A stretch of 16,885 nt of DNA, from positions 1 through 16,885 of the forward strand of contig JANRKG010000025.1 of NCBI GenBank assembly GCA_033763635.1. Direction: 5' to 3'. Shown in pieces: positions 1-8,096 of this stretch. Numbering within the stretch: the stretch's first letter is position 1; each line of letters begins with the position of its first letter. The position numbers and the translations under genes are program-made. The stretch is from JANRKG01 sp033763635 (GTDB taxonomy: Bacteria > Cyanobacteriota > Cyanobacteriia > GCF-001939115). The notes under the pieces were generated by a model. It was not told where the DNA came from. It saw nothing but the letters and a program-made list of their open reading frames with translations, and ran no database searches.

Positions 1-480
1 CCGTCCCGAAGGGCGGTGCAGGGATGAGAGGCGCGGCGATAAGGAGCTTCACCCCGAAATGATGCAACGCGAGTGGAGTGGGTGAGCGACGAATCGCCAA
101 TTAATCTATCGGATCACTCGGAATCTTGAAATGCGCTTATAGACTTGGCTGCATGATACAATTGCTCTATTGGTGAAGTCGCCAGCCGGAATGTCTGCAA
201 CCATCAGAACCAGCATAGTCCGGGAATGTTCCCAACCATGAGGATCAAGCCTCACACATGGCGGGAGTTACACGAGTCGGGAAGCTGAAAAGCCTACCGC
301 AAAACAAGAAATTCAAAACTCTGCGGTGGGTCATCACGCGGAGTATAAACAACGCTCGTGGAGGCTATCGGGTTGCCGAGCCGTTGAAGCGAGTAGCCAG
401 GGAATCCGAAGCCCACGTCGTCTCGTAGAGCGGCGATGGGTAGGGGAAAGTCCGGGATATGTCACTGATGGATTCTTAGT
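1..480 (+). other. Structured non-coding segment, possible remnant of a mobile element 3' end
   Basis: No convincing gene lies here. The segment is rich in short hairpins: one with a GAA loop at 1-16 and a long one at 412-440. A 56-codon reading frame (ATG 258, stop 426-428) ends inside the terminal hairpin, with a basic C-terminus containing EPLKRVARESEAH. A basic tail overlapping a terminal hairpin about 30-70 nt before the element edge resembles the tnpB/omegaRNA 3' end of IS200/IS605 elements. The alternative is domain I-III RNA of a truncated group II intron; I find no domain V on either strand, so an intact intron is excluded. The family assignment is inference from layout only. The segment stops about 20 bp before ackA. 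Confidence 0.25.
412..440 (+). other. Long RNA hairpin near the right edge of the segment
   Basis: CCCACGTCG (412-420) pairs with CGGCGATGGG (431-440) with one bulged A, and the top is extended by CTC/GAG around a GTA loop with a bulged T. This gives about 12 base pairs. There is no T-run directly after it (TAGGGGAAAG follows), so it is not an ordinary terminator. It could be the terminal hairpin of an IS605-type element or part of another structured RNA. Confidence 0.5.
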
Positions 481-489
481 GATTAATTT

Positions 490-1716
490 ATGAACATCTT
501 GGTTCTCAATGCGGGGTCCAGTAGTCAGAAAAGTTGCCTTTATCACCTGATCGATCCCCTGCCTGTGACCCCTCCCGAACCGCTCTGGGAAGCGAGTATC
601 GATTGGACTTTGCAACAGGGAATGGCTGGGATCAAAATCAAAACCCATACGGGTGCGATCGTCCGGGAAGAGGTTCCGGCTGCCGATCGCGCCCAAATCA
701 TCAAGCGGTTGTTCACAAGTCTCTGGGAAGGGGAAACTCAGGTGATCCAGCACCCTGGCGAAATTGGGATGGTGGGGCATCGGGTAGTTCATGGGGGAAG
801 TGAGTACCAACAGCCCACTCGCATTACACCAGCAGTGAAAGAGGCGATCGATCGGTTGGCAGTCTTTGCCCCCAGCCACAACCCGGTCAACCTGGAAGGA
901 ATTGAGATCACCGAGCAAATTCTGGGATCAGAGATCCCCCAAGTCGCTGTTTTTGATACTGCATTCCATCGCCAGATGCCCCTGGCTGCGACGGTGTATC
1001 CCATTCCCTACGAGTATTTTGAACAGGGCATTCGACGGTATGGGTTTCATGGCATTAGCCACGAATACTGTGCCCATCGAGCGGCAACTTTGTTAGGGCG
1101 AGATCTGGCTTCCCTGCGGTTGATTATCTGTCACCTGGGCAACGGGTGTTCGCTCTCGGCAGTTAAAGGGGGAGTCAGTGTCGATACGACGATGGGCTTT
1201 ACGCCTCTGGAGGGGCTGATGATGGGCAGTCGATCGGGATCGATCGATCCCGGTATTTTGATCCACTGGTTACGGCAGGGAAAATATTCAGTAGATGACC
1301 TAGACCGGATGTTGAATAAAGCGTCTGGGCTAAAGGGGGTTTCAGGGGTGGGCAGCGATCTGCGCCAAATCGAAGGGGCGGTCGCTAAAGGAGATCCCCA
1401 GGCGATTCTGGCTGTGGATGTTTTTATTCACCGTTTGCGATCCTGCATGGGTTCTATGCTGGCTTCCCTGGGTGGATTGGATGCCCTGGTGTTTACAGCG
1501 GGGATTGGGGAAAACAGTCCAGAGGTGAGAAGCACAGCCTGTGAAGGGTTTGCGTTTTTGGGCTTACAGGTTGATCCCGCAAAAAATGGGCGATCGTCCG
1601 AGGACCAGGACATCGCCACCCCCGATTCTGCTGTGCGGGTGCTGGTTATTCACACTCAAGAAGATTGGGCGATCGCTCAGGCATGCTGGAAGTTGATGAA
1701 TACAACTTCTGCTTGA
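490..1716 (+). CDS. ackA: Acetate kinase
   Basis: ATP-dependent cytosolic kinase interconverting acetate and acetyl phosphate, normally paired with phosphotransacetylase in the acetyl-CoA/acetate pathway. The 408-aa product has the usual family length. It opens with the first acetate/butyrate kinase signature (LNAGSSS, residues 6-12), carries the second signature GFHGISH at 185-191, a conserved VDTTMGFTPLEGLMMGSRSG block in the middle, and the nucleotide-binding GIGENS at 338-343. The ATG at 490 is the natural start because the family signature begins at residue 6. No strong Shine-Dalgarno sequence precedes it, and the DNA just upstream is the structured segment, so its native promoter may have been displaced or lie further upstream. 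pta is not visible in the window. Confidence 0.96.
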   Translation: MNILVLNAGSSSQKSCLYHLIDPLPVTPPEPLWEASIDWTLQQGMAGIKIKTHTGAIVREEVPAADRAQIIKRLFTSLWEGETQVIQHPGEIGMVGHRVVHGGSEYQQPTRITPAVKEAIDRLAVFAPSHNPVNLEGIEITEQILGSEIPQVAVFDTAFHRQMPLAATVYPIPYEYFEQGIRRYGFHGISHEYCAHRAATLLGRDLASLRLIICHLGNGCSLSAVKGGVSVDTTMGFTPLEGLMMGSRSGSIDPGILIHWLRQGKYSVDDLDRMLNKASGLKGVSGVGSDLRQIEGAVAKGDPQAILAVDVFIHRLRSCMGSMLASLGGLDALVFTAGIGENSPEVRSTACEGFAFLGLQVDPAKNGRSSEDQDIATPDSAVRVLVIHTQEDWAIAQACWKLMNTTSA

Positions 1717-1798
1717 ATTCAAGCGAATTTGGGAACCCTAAAAAGTGTTATCTACATTGTTTTTTTGCACCTGACACTTACGGTTTCTCAAAGGAAAT

Positions 1799-2761
1799 AT
1801 GATTGTCAAAGAATTGGGAGATTTCTTCGCGGGCGATAAATTTGGTCAGGCTGGACGGGCTGCGGAAGAACAAATTGCCCACTACCTGAACCGAGCCTTT
1901 AAAACTGATGAGAATTTTCATATTTTCAATAATCTTCGCTTTGCAAAACAGGATGATGCAGCCCAAATTGATCATCTTGTCTTGCATCGTTATGGTGTAA
2001 TTCTGATCGAAAGTAAAAGTGTCACAACCCGTGTCGAAGTCAATGAACTGGGAGAGTGGAAACGTTGGTTCGGAAACTCCTGGCAGGGTATGGCTTCACC
2101 AGTTTTGCAAGTGAAAAGACAGGGTGAATTTTTGCGGGAATATTTAGAGAATCAGGTTGAAAAGTTATTAAGTAAAACTTTAGGAATGCAACACCGTTTC
2201 ACGAACATGCCGATCAATGGCTTGGTGGCGATCTCTGATTCAGGAATTATTAATCGTCCCGCATCTTTAAAGCTGGATGAGGTGTGCAAAGCGGACCAGG
2301 TTCCAGATAAGGTGCGATCGATTTGGGAACGGCGAAAGAAAGCAGATAGTTTTTTCAATCTGGACTTTAAAGATGTTGGTTATTCCTTTGAGAAGGATGA
2401 ATTCAACCGCATTTCAGATTTCCTTTTGCAGGAGCATCAATTGCTCAAACACCGATCGCAAGCCCCTACTCCCAAACCCGTTGCCCCTGTTTCTGAAGCC
2501 CCCCAACTCAAGCCAAAATCTGAACTGCAAACAACGCTTGAAAAGCATCAATGTCGTCACTGCCAAAGCTCAAACGTCCGCATTGAGTACGGAAAATATG
2601 GCTATTACTTCAAATGCGTTCAATGCGATGGGAATACCAGCATTCAATCTGTGTGCCCGTCCTGCGGCGGAAAAGATCGAATTCGCAAAAGTGGACCCCA
2701 ATTTTTTGCAGAATGCGAGAAATGCGATCGTTCTCGCTTATTTCACACAAATCCTGCATGA
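1799..2761 (+). CDS. NERD-domain protein with two C-terminal zinc ribbons (putative nuclease-related)
   Basis: 320 aa. Residues about 18-130 form a nuclease-related domain (NERD): helix with AAEEQIAHYLNRAF, then D58 in AQIDHLVLHRYGV and E71-S72-K73, the D...ExK arrangement of the restriction-endonuclease-like fold. Residues about 215-245 are a Pro/Lys-rich linker. The C-terminus has two four-cysteine ribbons (C252/C255/C273/C276 and C286/C289/C306/C309), like the zinc fingers of topoisomerase I. NERD proteins are presumed DNA-processing enzymes; the substrate here is unknown. AAGGA precedes the ATG closely. The gene is more A/T-rich by eye than ackA, which could mean acquisition. It converges on rph with only 11 bp between stop codons. 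Role in repair or defence is inference. Confidence 0.85.
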   Translation: MIVKELGDFFAGDKFGQAGRAAEEQIAHYLNRAFKTDENFHIFNNLRFAKQDDAAQIDHLVLHRYGVILIESKSVTTRVEVNELGEWKRWFGNSWQGMASPVLQVKRQGEFLREYLENQVEKLLSKTLGMQHRFTNMPINGLVAISDSGIINRPASLKLDEVCKADQVPDKVRSIWERRKKADSFFNLDFKDVGYSFEKDEFNRISDFLLQEHQLLKHRSQAPTPKPVAPVSEAPQLKPKSELQTTLEKHQCRHCQSSNVRIEYGKYGYYFKCVQCDGNTSIQSVCPSCGGKDRIRKSGPQFFAECEKCDRSRLFHTNPA

Positions 2762-2772
2762 TAGAGAAGTTT

Positions 2773-3477
2773 TTATCTCTGTAATGTGAATAGTTCCTGA
2801 ATGCCCTTTTCTGCCAGATCTAATAACTGATTTAACTGAGTTCGGGTATAGCTCCCTTCCTCTGCGGTTCCCTGAACCTCAATCAGGTTCATCTCGCTGG
2901 TCATCACCACATTAAAATCAACGGTCGCAGCCGTATCCTCTGGGTAGTTGAGATCCAAAAACGCTTCTCCCTCAATGAGTCCCACAGAGACGGCTGCAAC
3001 CTGATGCTGAATGGGCGATCGCTCCAGTTCACCCTTTTCTAACAGCCTATCGATGGCATCTTTCAATGCGACAAAGCCCCCCGTGATCGAGGTCGTGCGG
3101 GTTCCGGCATCCGCCTGGATCACATCTGCATCCACAATCAGGGTGCGTTCTCCCAACAGTTCCATGTTGAGAGAGGAGCGGAGGCTACGACCGATCAACC
3201 GTTGAATTTCTTGCGTTCGTCCCGAAATCTTAAAGGTTTCCCGTTCGTGGCGTTGGGGAGTGGCTCCGGGTAACATCCGGTACTCTGCGGTTAACCAACC
3301 TCGCCCGGTGCCCTCCAGAAATCGTGGTACTCCAGGCTGCACCGTGACATTACACAACACCTGAGTTTCGCCACAGTGAGCTAGCACGGACCCCGCCGAA
3401 AAACGGGTGAAGCGTCGTTCAAAAGTGACAGGGCGAAGTTGATCCGCTTTGCGCCCATCCGGTCGTTGCCAGGTCAT
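2773..3477 (-). CDS. rph: Ribonuclease PH
   Basis: Phosphorolytic 3'-5' exoribonuclease that trims tRNA precursors, acting as a hexameric ring in the cytosol. The 234-aa product is complete and close to family length. Family blocks are visible: RPDGRK at residues 5-10, the ISGRTQEIQRLIGRSLR helix at 84-100, DADVIQADAGTRT-TSITGG at 117-134 with the phosphate-site GTRT, and MTSEMNLIEVQGTAEEG near the C-terminus. The start codon overlaps the stop of the adenylate kinase gene as ATGA (3474-3477), so translational coupling is likely. It is the last gene of a minus-strand block and meets the NERD gene tail to tail. Confidence 0.95.
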   Translation of the reverse strand: MTWQRPDGRKADQLRPVTFERRFTRFSAGSVLAHCGETQVLCNVTVQPGVPRFLEGTGRGWLTAEYRMLPGATPQRHERETFKISGRTQEIQRLIGRSLRSSLNMELLGERTLIVDADVIQADAGTRTTSITGGFVALKDAIDRLLEKGELERSPIQHQVAAVSVGLIEGEAFLDLNYPEDTAATVDFNVVMTSEMNLIEVQGTAEEGSYTRTQLNQLLDLAEKGIQELFTLQR

Positions 3478-4031
3478 AGAGCAATCCCCAATCCATTCAA
3501 AATTGCGTGATGTACATCCTCTAGAGGCCGATCGCCATCAATGCGTAACAACCGCCCCCGCCGTTCATAGTATTCCAGCATCGGTAGGGTGCGATCGTGG
3601 AACAGTTGAATGCGTCGTTGAATCACGTCGGGTTGGTCATCCATCCGGGAACGATGAAGCGATCGGCTCAGCAACGTAGCATCAGGTACTTCCAGGTAGA
3701 TGGCTCGGTCCAATCGCTGATTCAGTTCATCCAGCAAAAAATCCAACTCTTCGGCTTGAAACGCGGTACGAGGATAACCGTCTAATAACCAGCCTGGGGC
3801 GACATCAGGTTGGTTAAGTCGTTGTTGGATAAATTGAATCATGATTTCGTCTGGGGCCAGTTCTCCCTTCTCAACATAGGGTTGAATTTGGCGGCCCAAA
3901 TGGGTCTGCTCGGCGATCGCCTGTCGCAGCATGTCCCCCGTCGCAACAGCAGTGATCCTGAGACGGCTGCACAATTCCTTGGCCTGTGTTCCCTTGCCTG
4001 ATCCCGGCCCCCCAAAAATGATTAGTCTCAC
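3474..4031 (-). CDS. adk: Adenylate kinase (short-LID type)
   Basis: Nucleoside monophosphate kinase, expected to catalyse ATP + AMP to 2 ADP. 185 aa with P-loop GGPGSGKGT at residues 7-15, TGDMLR at 31-36 and the NMP-binding DGYPRT at 84-89. The LID is short (RSRMDDQPDVIQRR) with no zinc cysteines, as in many cyanobacterial enzymes. Cyanobacteria often carry another adk in the ribosomal-protein cluster, so this may be a second copy (knowledge of the group, not seen here). AMP rather than UMP/CMP preference is likely but not provable from sequence. Its stop overlaps the rph start by 4 bp; a shared transcript couples nucleotide supply and tRNA trimming. Confidence 0.92.
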   Translation of the reverse strand: MRLIIFGGPGSGKGTQAKELCSRLRITAVATGDMLRQAIAEQTHLGRQIQPYVEKGELAPDEIMIQFIQQRLNQPDVAPGWLLDGYPRTAFQAEELDFLLDELNQRLDRAIYLEVPDATLLSRSLHRSRMDDQPDVIQRRIQLFHDRTLPMLEYYERRGRLLRIDGDRPLEDVHHAILNGLGIAL

Positions 4032-4060
4032 ACCTTTTTTCCTTGTACAGGCACCAGACT

Positions 4061-4094
4061 TCAGAATACAGGAGTCAGAATGCAGGAGTCAGAA
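4061..4094. repeat. Short 14-bp tandem repeat
   Basis: TCAGAATACAGGAG (4061-4074) and TCAGAATGCAGGAG (4075-4088) are followed by a partial TCAGAA (4089-4094), so 2.4 copies differing by one base. Short heptad-based repeats of this TCAGAAT/GGAG composition are common between genes in filamentous cyanobacteria. It lies in the 94-bp gap between the secreted-protein gene and adk. Confidence 0.75.
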
Positions 4095-4125
4095 GATTTA
4101 TGAACTTATTTTGATTTCGCGTGCT

Positions 4126-4485
4126 TTAGGGAAAGTAAACGACCCGTGCGTCGGCTCCACGAGATTGCAGCAGTTGGGCGACGGTTTCGGCGGTGAAGCG
4201 ATCGACAAATCCCCCCGCATGCACATACGATCCCAGGCTGGACTGTGCCACAAACGCATCGGGAATACAGGCTCGGATTTGGCGGAGCGTTTGGGGGGTT
4301 TCCAGGGGAACGACGACCACATAACGCGCTTCTGGGCGACGGCCCACAATTACAACGTCGCCCCTGCGAATGGTGTTGTAACCCTCCCGTTGGGGACACC
4401 GATTGGCAGAAAAGATAGGTTGGGCAAGGCTAGGCAAGGGACGGGATGCCAGAAAAAATAAGAAGACAAAAAACGAAGTTCTCAC
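4126..4485 (-). CDS. Small secreted SPOR-like hypothetical protein
   Basis: 119 aa starting with GTG. An N-terminal signal peptide is clear: MRT, a Phe/Leu/Val-rich core FFVFLFFLA, and a probable cut after SLA in SLAQP (around residue 21). The mature part is about 97 aa and ends in a block running from YVVVVP through AGGFVDRFTAETVAQLLQSRGADARVVY, which has the beta-alpha-beta pattern of SPOR-like domains, known to bind peptidoglycan. Two cysteines (around residues 30 and 74) could form a disulfide outside the cytoplasm. It is a conserved-looking cyanobacterial hypothetical. It lies 94 bp upstream of adk on the same strand and may share its transcript. The SPOR relationship is inference from pattern only. 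Confidence 0.7.
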   Translation of the reverse strand: MRTSFFVFLFFLASRPLPSLAQPIFSANRCPQREGYNTIRRGDVVIVGRRPEARYVVVVPLETPQTLRQIRACIPDAFVAQSSLGSYVHAGGFVDRFTAETVAQLLQSRGADARVVYFP

Positions 4486-4600
4486 GGGGATATAGTTAAG
4501 AATCTGGATTTAATAGAGTGCTTTATCCTTTGACCAGACTATAGTGCAGCGTCTTGATTTCAGAAGCAACTCGGTTGATGGTATAGCTGAAGAGATACTT

Positions 4601-4606
4601 TATACT
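4601..4606 (+). promoter_or_regulatory. Candidate -10 box for trpD
   Basis: TATACT (4601-4606) matches five of six bases of the -10 consensus. The nearest -35-like hexamer TTGATG (4575-4580) is 20 bp away, longer than ideal. A start of transcription near 4613 would leave a very short leader before ATG 4622, so this is a weak call. Confidence 0.25.
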
Positions 4607-4621
4607 CGCCCTTTCCTACCT

Positions 4622-5701
4622 ATGACAGTAATGCCCTCCTCCACTGCCCTGACTGCCGATTCTCCCCTTTGGTCCAACCTGCTTCAACAATTACTGGATA
4701 AACAATCTCTGACAACAGACCAAGCAGCAAATTTAATGCAGGGCTGGCTAACAGAGGTCATTCCGCCCGTGTTGACAGGGGCAATTCTGGCGGCGATCCA
4801 GGCCAAGGGAGTATCAGCGGAAGAGTTGGCAGGAATGGCGCGGGTTCTTCAGTCCTATGCCGCAGTTCCTAATTCCTCCGTTTTGCCAGATATCCGGATC
4901 GATACCTGTGGCACGGGAGGGGATGGGGCTTCTACCTTCAATATTTCAACCGCAGTCGCTTTTGTCGCTGCCGCCGCCGGAATTCCCGTTGCCAAACATG
5001 GGAATCGATCGGCTTCCAGTAAGGTGGGTTCGGCAGATGTCCTGGAAGCGCTAGGGGTTAACCTGGGGGCTGATCCGGCAAAGGTTCAGGCGGCACTTTC
5101 AGAGGTTGGTGTAACGTTTCTCTTCGCCCCAGGCTGGCATCCCGCCCTGAAGGGAGTTGCTCCTCTACGACGAACTTTGAAGGTGCGGACTGTTTTTAAT
5201 TTGTTGGGTCCCCTCGTGAATCCTCTCCGCCCTACCGGGCAGGTGATTGGGGTTTTCAGTCCCATGTTGGTAGAAACCATCGCCCAGGCACTCAATCTGC
5301 TTGGCATTCCCAGGGCGATCGTCCTGCATGGACGCGAAAGGCTGGATGAGGCAGGGTTAGCAGATATGACCGATCTGGCTCTCCTGGTGGATCAGCAGGT
5401 CCATGCCCTGGTGCTCGATCCCCGCGAATTGGGGATCACTCCGGCTCCGACGGATGCGCTGCGGGGGGGAGAGGTGCAGGAAAATACAGAAATTCTGCGT
5501 CAGGTGTTGCAAGGCAAGGGAAGCTCTGCTCAACGGGATGTCGTTGCCCTCAATGCAGCCCTGGCCCTTCAAGTCGGTGGATTGCTGGATGGCATGGAAC
5601 CGATCGCCGCATGGCAAAAAGGGGTGACGATCGCCCACGAGATTCTGTCCAGTGGGGCCGCCTGGTCTAAGGTAGAGGCGTTGGTCGCATTTTTGCGGTG
5701 A
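4622..5701 (+). CDS. trpD: Anthranilate phosphoribosyltransferase
   Basis: Transfers phosphoribosyl from PRPP to anthranilate, the second step of tryptophan synthesis. With ATG 4622 the product is 359 aa, the normal family size. Visible motifs are QAANLMQGWLTE near the N-terminus, the PRPP-binding GTGGD at 97-101 followed by NISTA, KHGNRSASSKVGSADVLEALG, PLVNPL and a C-terminal helix domain. The frame is open back to a GTG at 4544, but those 26 extra residues (SNSVDGIAEE type) do not resemble the family and contain a possible -10 box, so I reject that start. trpD stands alone, as is usual in cyanobacteria, with no other trp genes adjacent. Confidence 0.95.
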   Translation: MTVMPSSTALTADSPLWSNLLQQLLDKQSLTTDQAANLMQGWLTEVIPPVLTGAILAAIQAKGVSAEELAGMARVLQSYAAVPNSSVLPDIRIDTCGTGGDGASTFNISTAVAFVAAAAGIPVAKHGNRSASSKVGSADVLEALGVNLGADPAKVQAALSEVGVTFLFAPGWHPALKGVAPLRRTLKVRTVFNLLGPLVNPLRPTGQVIGVFSPMLVETIAQALNLLGIPRAIVLHGRERLDEAGLADMTDLALLVDQQVHALVLDPRELGITPAPTDALRGGEVQENTEILRQVLQGKGSSAQRDVVALNAALALQVGGLLDGMEPIAAWQKGVTIAHEILSSGAAWSKVEALVAFLR

Positions 5702-5752
5702 TGAATCATTCATTTGCCCCTCAGAGCGACCCGAGTTTTCGCGTCTCGTCCA

Positions 5753-6634
5753 TCATCTCGCCCGAAATTCCACTATGTCCTGCCGAATCGTGATGTCATA
5801 ATCTCCAAAAAAATTGTGACCCAATAACCCGATCTCCAGTTCAGACGTAGCAATAATGACGGGCACCTGTCGTCGCAACAACCCCCCTGCCTCGATCGTA
5901 TTCACATACCCCACCGGAACTTCTAATCCCTTTGCACTGGCGGTGTCTACAATCGCCCGATCGACCCCCACGACTCCCAATTCCGCTGCCATTTTAGGGG
6001 TAATGACTGTGCTGCTGGCTCCCGTATCCACAATCATGTCGTAGGTGCGCTTTCCATCAAAAGTAACAGCGACAACGGGGGTTCTTCCCGTTCGGCGCTT
6101 AATGGGTAACTGGTACACTCGGCTACCAGGAGCTTGAAGTAACGCAGGGGAATTGGAGGATGACCCGCTGGAAAGGGGAGGAACGACCCCCACCCGATTC
6201 GGCTCTGAAGTCGTGGGAAAACTGCGGACTTGAATCTGAGTCGCTGCCAGTTGCCGCTCAAATTCTTTCACCCTCAACTTCGCCATTGCCTGATAGGGGC
6301 TGGAGGTGGGAACGGTCTTCATCAGGGCGATCGCTTCTTTCCATTGGGCAGCCGCCAGTTCCCAATCTGTAGCCGATTGGGCTGATTTACTAATACTGTT
6401 CGCACTGACGGCTTTATCCATTGCCAGTTCATAGGGATCGGGGCTGGGAGGGGCAGGGGTGCGGGCCACCCTGGGAGAGGGCGTAGGCGTGACGGGACTG
6501 GCGACGGCTGCAGGAGAGGGAGGTGATGGGGTCTGCTCCGCTGACTGACAAGCTGTAATCCCAAGGGTTAGGAGTCCTAGACAAAGAAAGAGAGGCTGAA
6601 GGGATAGATGTTTCGGGGACTGACGAGCGCTCAC
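5753..6634 (-). CDS. Lipoprotein with retropepsin-like aspartic protease domain
   Basis: 293 aa, GTG start. Residues 11-29 are a signal peptide ending in lipobox ITAC, so C29 would be lipidated and the protein anchored to a membrane facing out of the cytoplasm. Residues 32-66 are a Pro/Ser/Thr-rich linker, 70-130 a helical segment resembling a TPR-like unit, then a second low-complexity linker. Residues about 173-293 are a single-lobed aspartic protease of the retropepsin-like (clan AA) type: DTGASST with the catalytic Asp at 203, and LLGHNFF at 270-276 in place of the usual second-half ILG motif. Such enzymes act as dimers. No in-frame ATG is available upstream. Substrate unknown. It is divergent from carA. 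Confidence 0.85.
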   Translation of the reverse strand: MSARQSPKHLSLQPLFLCLGLLTLGITACQSAEQTPSPPSPAAVASPVTPTPSPRVARTPAPPSPDPYELAMDKAVSANSISKSAQSATDWELAAAQWKEAIALMKTVPTSSPYQAMAKLRVKEFERQLAATQIQVRSFPTTSEPNRVGVVPPLSSGSSSNSPALLQAPGSRVYQLPIKRRTGRTPVVAVTFDGKRTYDMIVDTGASSTVITPKMAAELGVVGVDRAIVDTASAKGLEVPVGYVNTIEAGGLLRRQVPVIIATSELEIGLLGHNFFGDYDITIRQDIVEFRAR

Positions 6635-6839
6635 AATAATCTTCAGAATGGATGGAACCTAACCCTAGTATCTCTAGCAAAATTCGAAATGAGTGATTTT
6701 TTGCTGAAATATCCCCACCTGAAGTCCCTAATTTTTAGCAATTTATCAGCTTTTCTTAAACTTTGAATTTCAGCAAAGCACTCCAATTCTGAACCAGCAT
6801 AGGATAATATCTCTCGTGCCATTTGTCTAAGAAGGTTCT

Positions 6840-7985
6840 ATGCCTACGTCTGCTGCCCAACCCGCTCTGCTGGTTCTTGCCGATGGATCTTCCTATCCGG
6901 GATGGTCTTTTGGTGCGTTAGGAACAACGATCGGTGAGGTTGTCTTTAATACGGGGATCACAGGTTATCAGGAAGTTTTGACAGACCCAAGTTACTGTGG
7001 TCAAATTGTGATCTTTACCTATCCGGAGTTAGGAAATACGGGTGTGAATCCGGAAGATGAAGAATCAATCCGTCCTCAAGTGCGTGGGGCAATCGCCCGT
7101 AACATCTGCCCTCAACCCAGTAATTGGCGATCGACCCAATCCCTACCCGATTATCTAAAGCAACACAACATTCCAGGAATCTTCGGTATCGATACCCGCG
7201 CGCTCACCCGCCGGATTCGTTCCCAAGGGGCGATGAATGGGGCACTGTCAACGGAAATTTTAGATCCTCATGAGTTGTTGGAGCGACTCCAAAAAGCGCC
7301 TGATATGACGGGGCTAAATCTGGTGAAGGAGGTTACAACGTCTGAGGTTTATGAGTGGGTTACCCCCACGACAGAGGTATGGGAATTCAGTGCTGCACCT
7401 CAGGAAAACGGGGAGGCTCCCTTAACGGTAGTTGCCCTGGACTTTGGGATTAAACGAAATATTCTGCGGCGCTTGGCAAGCTATGGGTGCCGGGTGGTGG
7501 TGGTCCCTGCGAATACTCCGGCTGAGGAAATTCTGAAGTACAAACCTGATGGGGTATTTTTGTCGAATGGACCGGGAGACCCCGCCGCAGTCACGGAGGG
7601 AATCGCGACAACGCGGGAGTTGCTGAAGAGCCAACTTCCCATGTTTGGAATTTGCATGGGGCACCAAATTCTGGGGCTTTCGTTGGGGGCTGAAACCTTT
7701 AAACTGAAGTTTGGACACCGGGGGTTGAATCAACCCGCTGGTCTCCGGCAAAAAGTTGAGATCACCAGCCAAAATCATGGCTTTGCCATTGATCCCGATT
7801 CTTTGTCTGCGGCTGAGATTGAGATTACCCACCTGAACCTGAACGATCGCACCGTTGCAGGGCTGCGCCATAAAACCCTTCCCCTGTTCTCCGTTCAGTA
7901 TCACCCGGAGGCTAGCCCCGGCCCCCATGATGCGGACTATTTGTTTGAGAACTTTGTGAAGGCGATGCGAGCTGCCAAATCTTAA
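6840..7985 (+). CDS. carA: Carbamoyl-phosphate synthase small (glutaminase) subunit
   Basis: Hydrolyses glutamine and channels ammonia to the CarB subunit, making carbamoyl phosphate for arginine and pyrimidines. 381 aa, normal length. The N-terminal half is the CPSase small-chain domain (residues about 8-140; LADGSSYPGWSFGA, GYQEVLTDPSYCGQIV, FGIDTRALTRRIR). The C-terminal half is a class I glutamine amidotransferase with nucleophile C272 in GICMGHQ and the His-Glu pair in QYHPEASPGPHD. An AAGGTT sequence lies just before the ATG. carB is not in the window, consistent with unlinked car genes in cyanobacteria. The 205-bp gap to the divergent lipoprotein gene is A/T-rich and should hold promoters for both. 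Confidence 0.96.
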   Translation: MPTSAAQPALLVLADGSSYPGWSFGALGTTIGEVVFNTGITGYQEVLTDPSYCGQIVIFTYPELGNTGVNPEDEESIRPQVRGAIARNICPQPSNWRSTQSLPDYLKQHNIPGIFGIDTRALTRRIRSQGAMNGALSTEILDPHELLERLQKAPDMTGLNLVKEVTTSEVYEWVTPTTEVWEFSAAPQENGEAPLTVVALDFGIKRNILRRLASYGCRVVVVPANTPAEEILKYKPDGVFLSNGPGDPAAVTEGIATTRELLKSQLPMFGICMGHQILGLSLGAETFKLKFGHRGLNQPAGLRQKVEITSQNHGFAIDPDSLSAAEIEITHLNLNDRTVAGLRHKTLPLFSVQYHPEASPGPHDADYLFENFVKAMRAAKS

Positions 7986-8058
7986 ACTCACCTTTCTTAC
8001 CTAGTAAAAGAGACCTTGCAAGTTGTATACTAAAACGTCAAATTTAAGACTGGTAGTT

Positions 8059-8067
8059 AGGAGGGAG
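8059..8067 (+). promoter_or_regulatory. Strong Shine-Dalgarno sequence in front of the STAS gene
   Basis: AGGAGGGAG (8059-8067) is an almost ideal ribosome binding site. The next ATG/GTG in frame with the STAS protein is GTG 8097, about 30 nt away and too far for normal initiation. The in-frame ATT at 8070 lies about 5 nt beyond AGGAGG. An in-frame TAG at 8058-8060 limits the start to between 8061 and 8097. Confidence 0.7.
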
Positions 8068-8096
8068 TTATTCCTGCTGAACCACTGACTCTGACT

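Noticed and set aside
441..456. GGGGAAAGTCCGGG resembling the conserved P4 strand of RNase P RNA
   Set aside because: None of the other RNase P RNA landmarks are present around it.
1..480. Complete group II intron
   Set aside because: No domain V hairpin on either strand and no reverse transcriptase; at most a truncated remnant.
4544..4621. Upstream GTG extension of trpD
   Set aside because: The 26 added residues do not look like the TrpD N-terminus and cover a likely promoter.
7422..7991. 189-codon minus-strand frame opposite carA
   Set aside because: It is a shadow of the conserved glutaminase domain.
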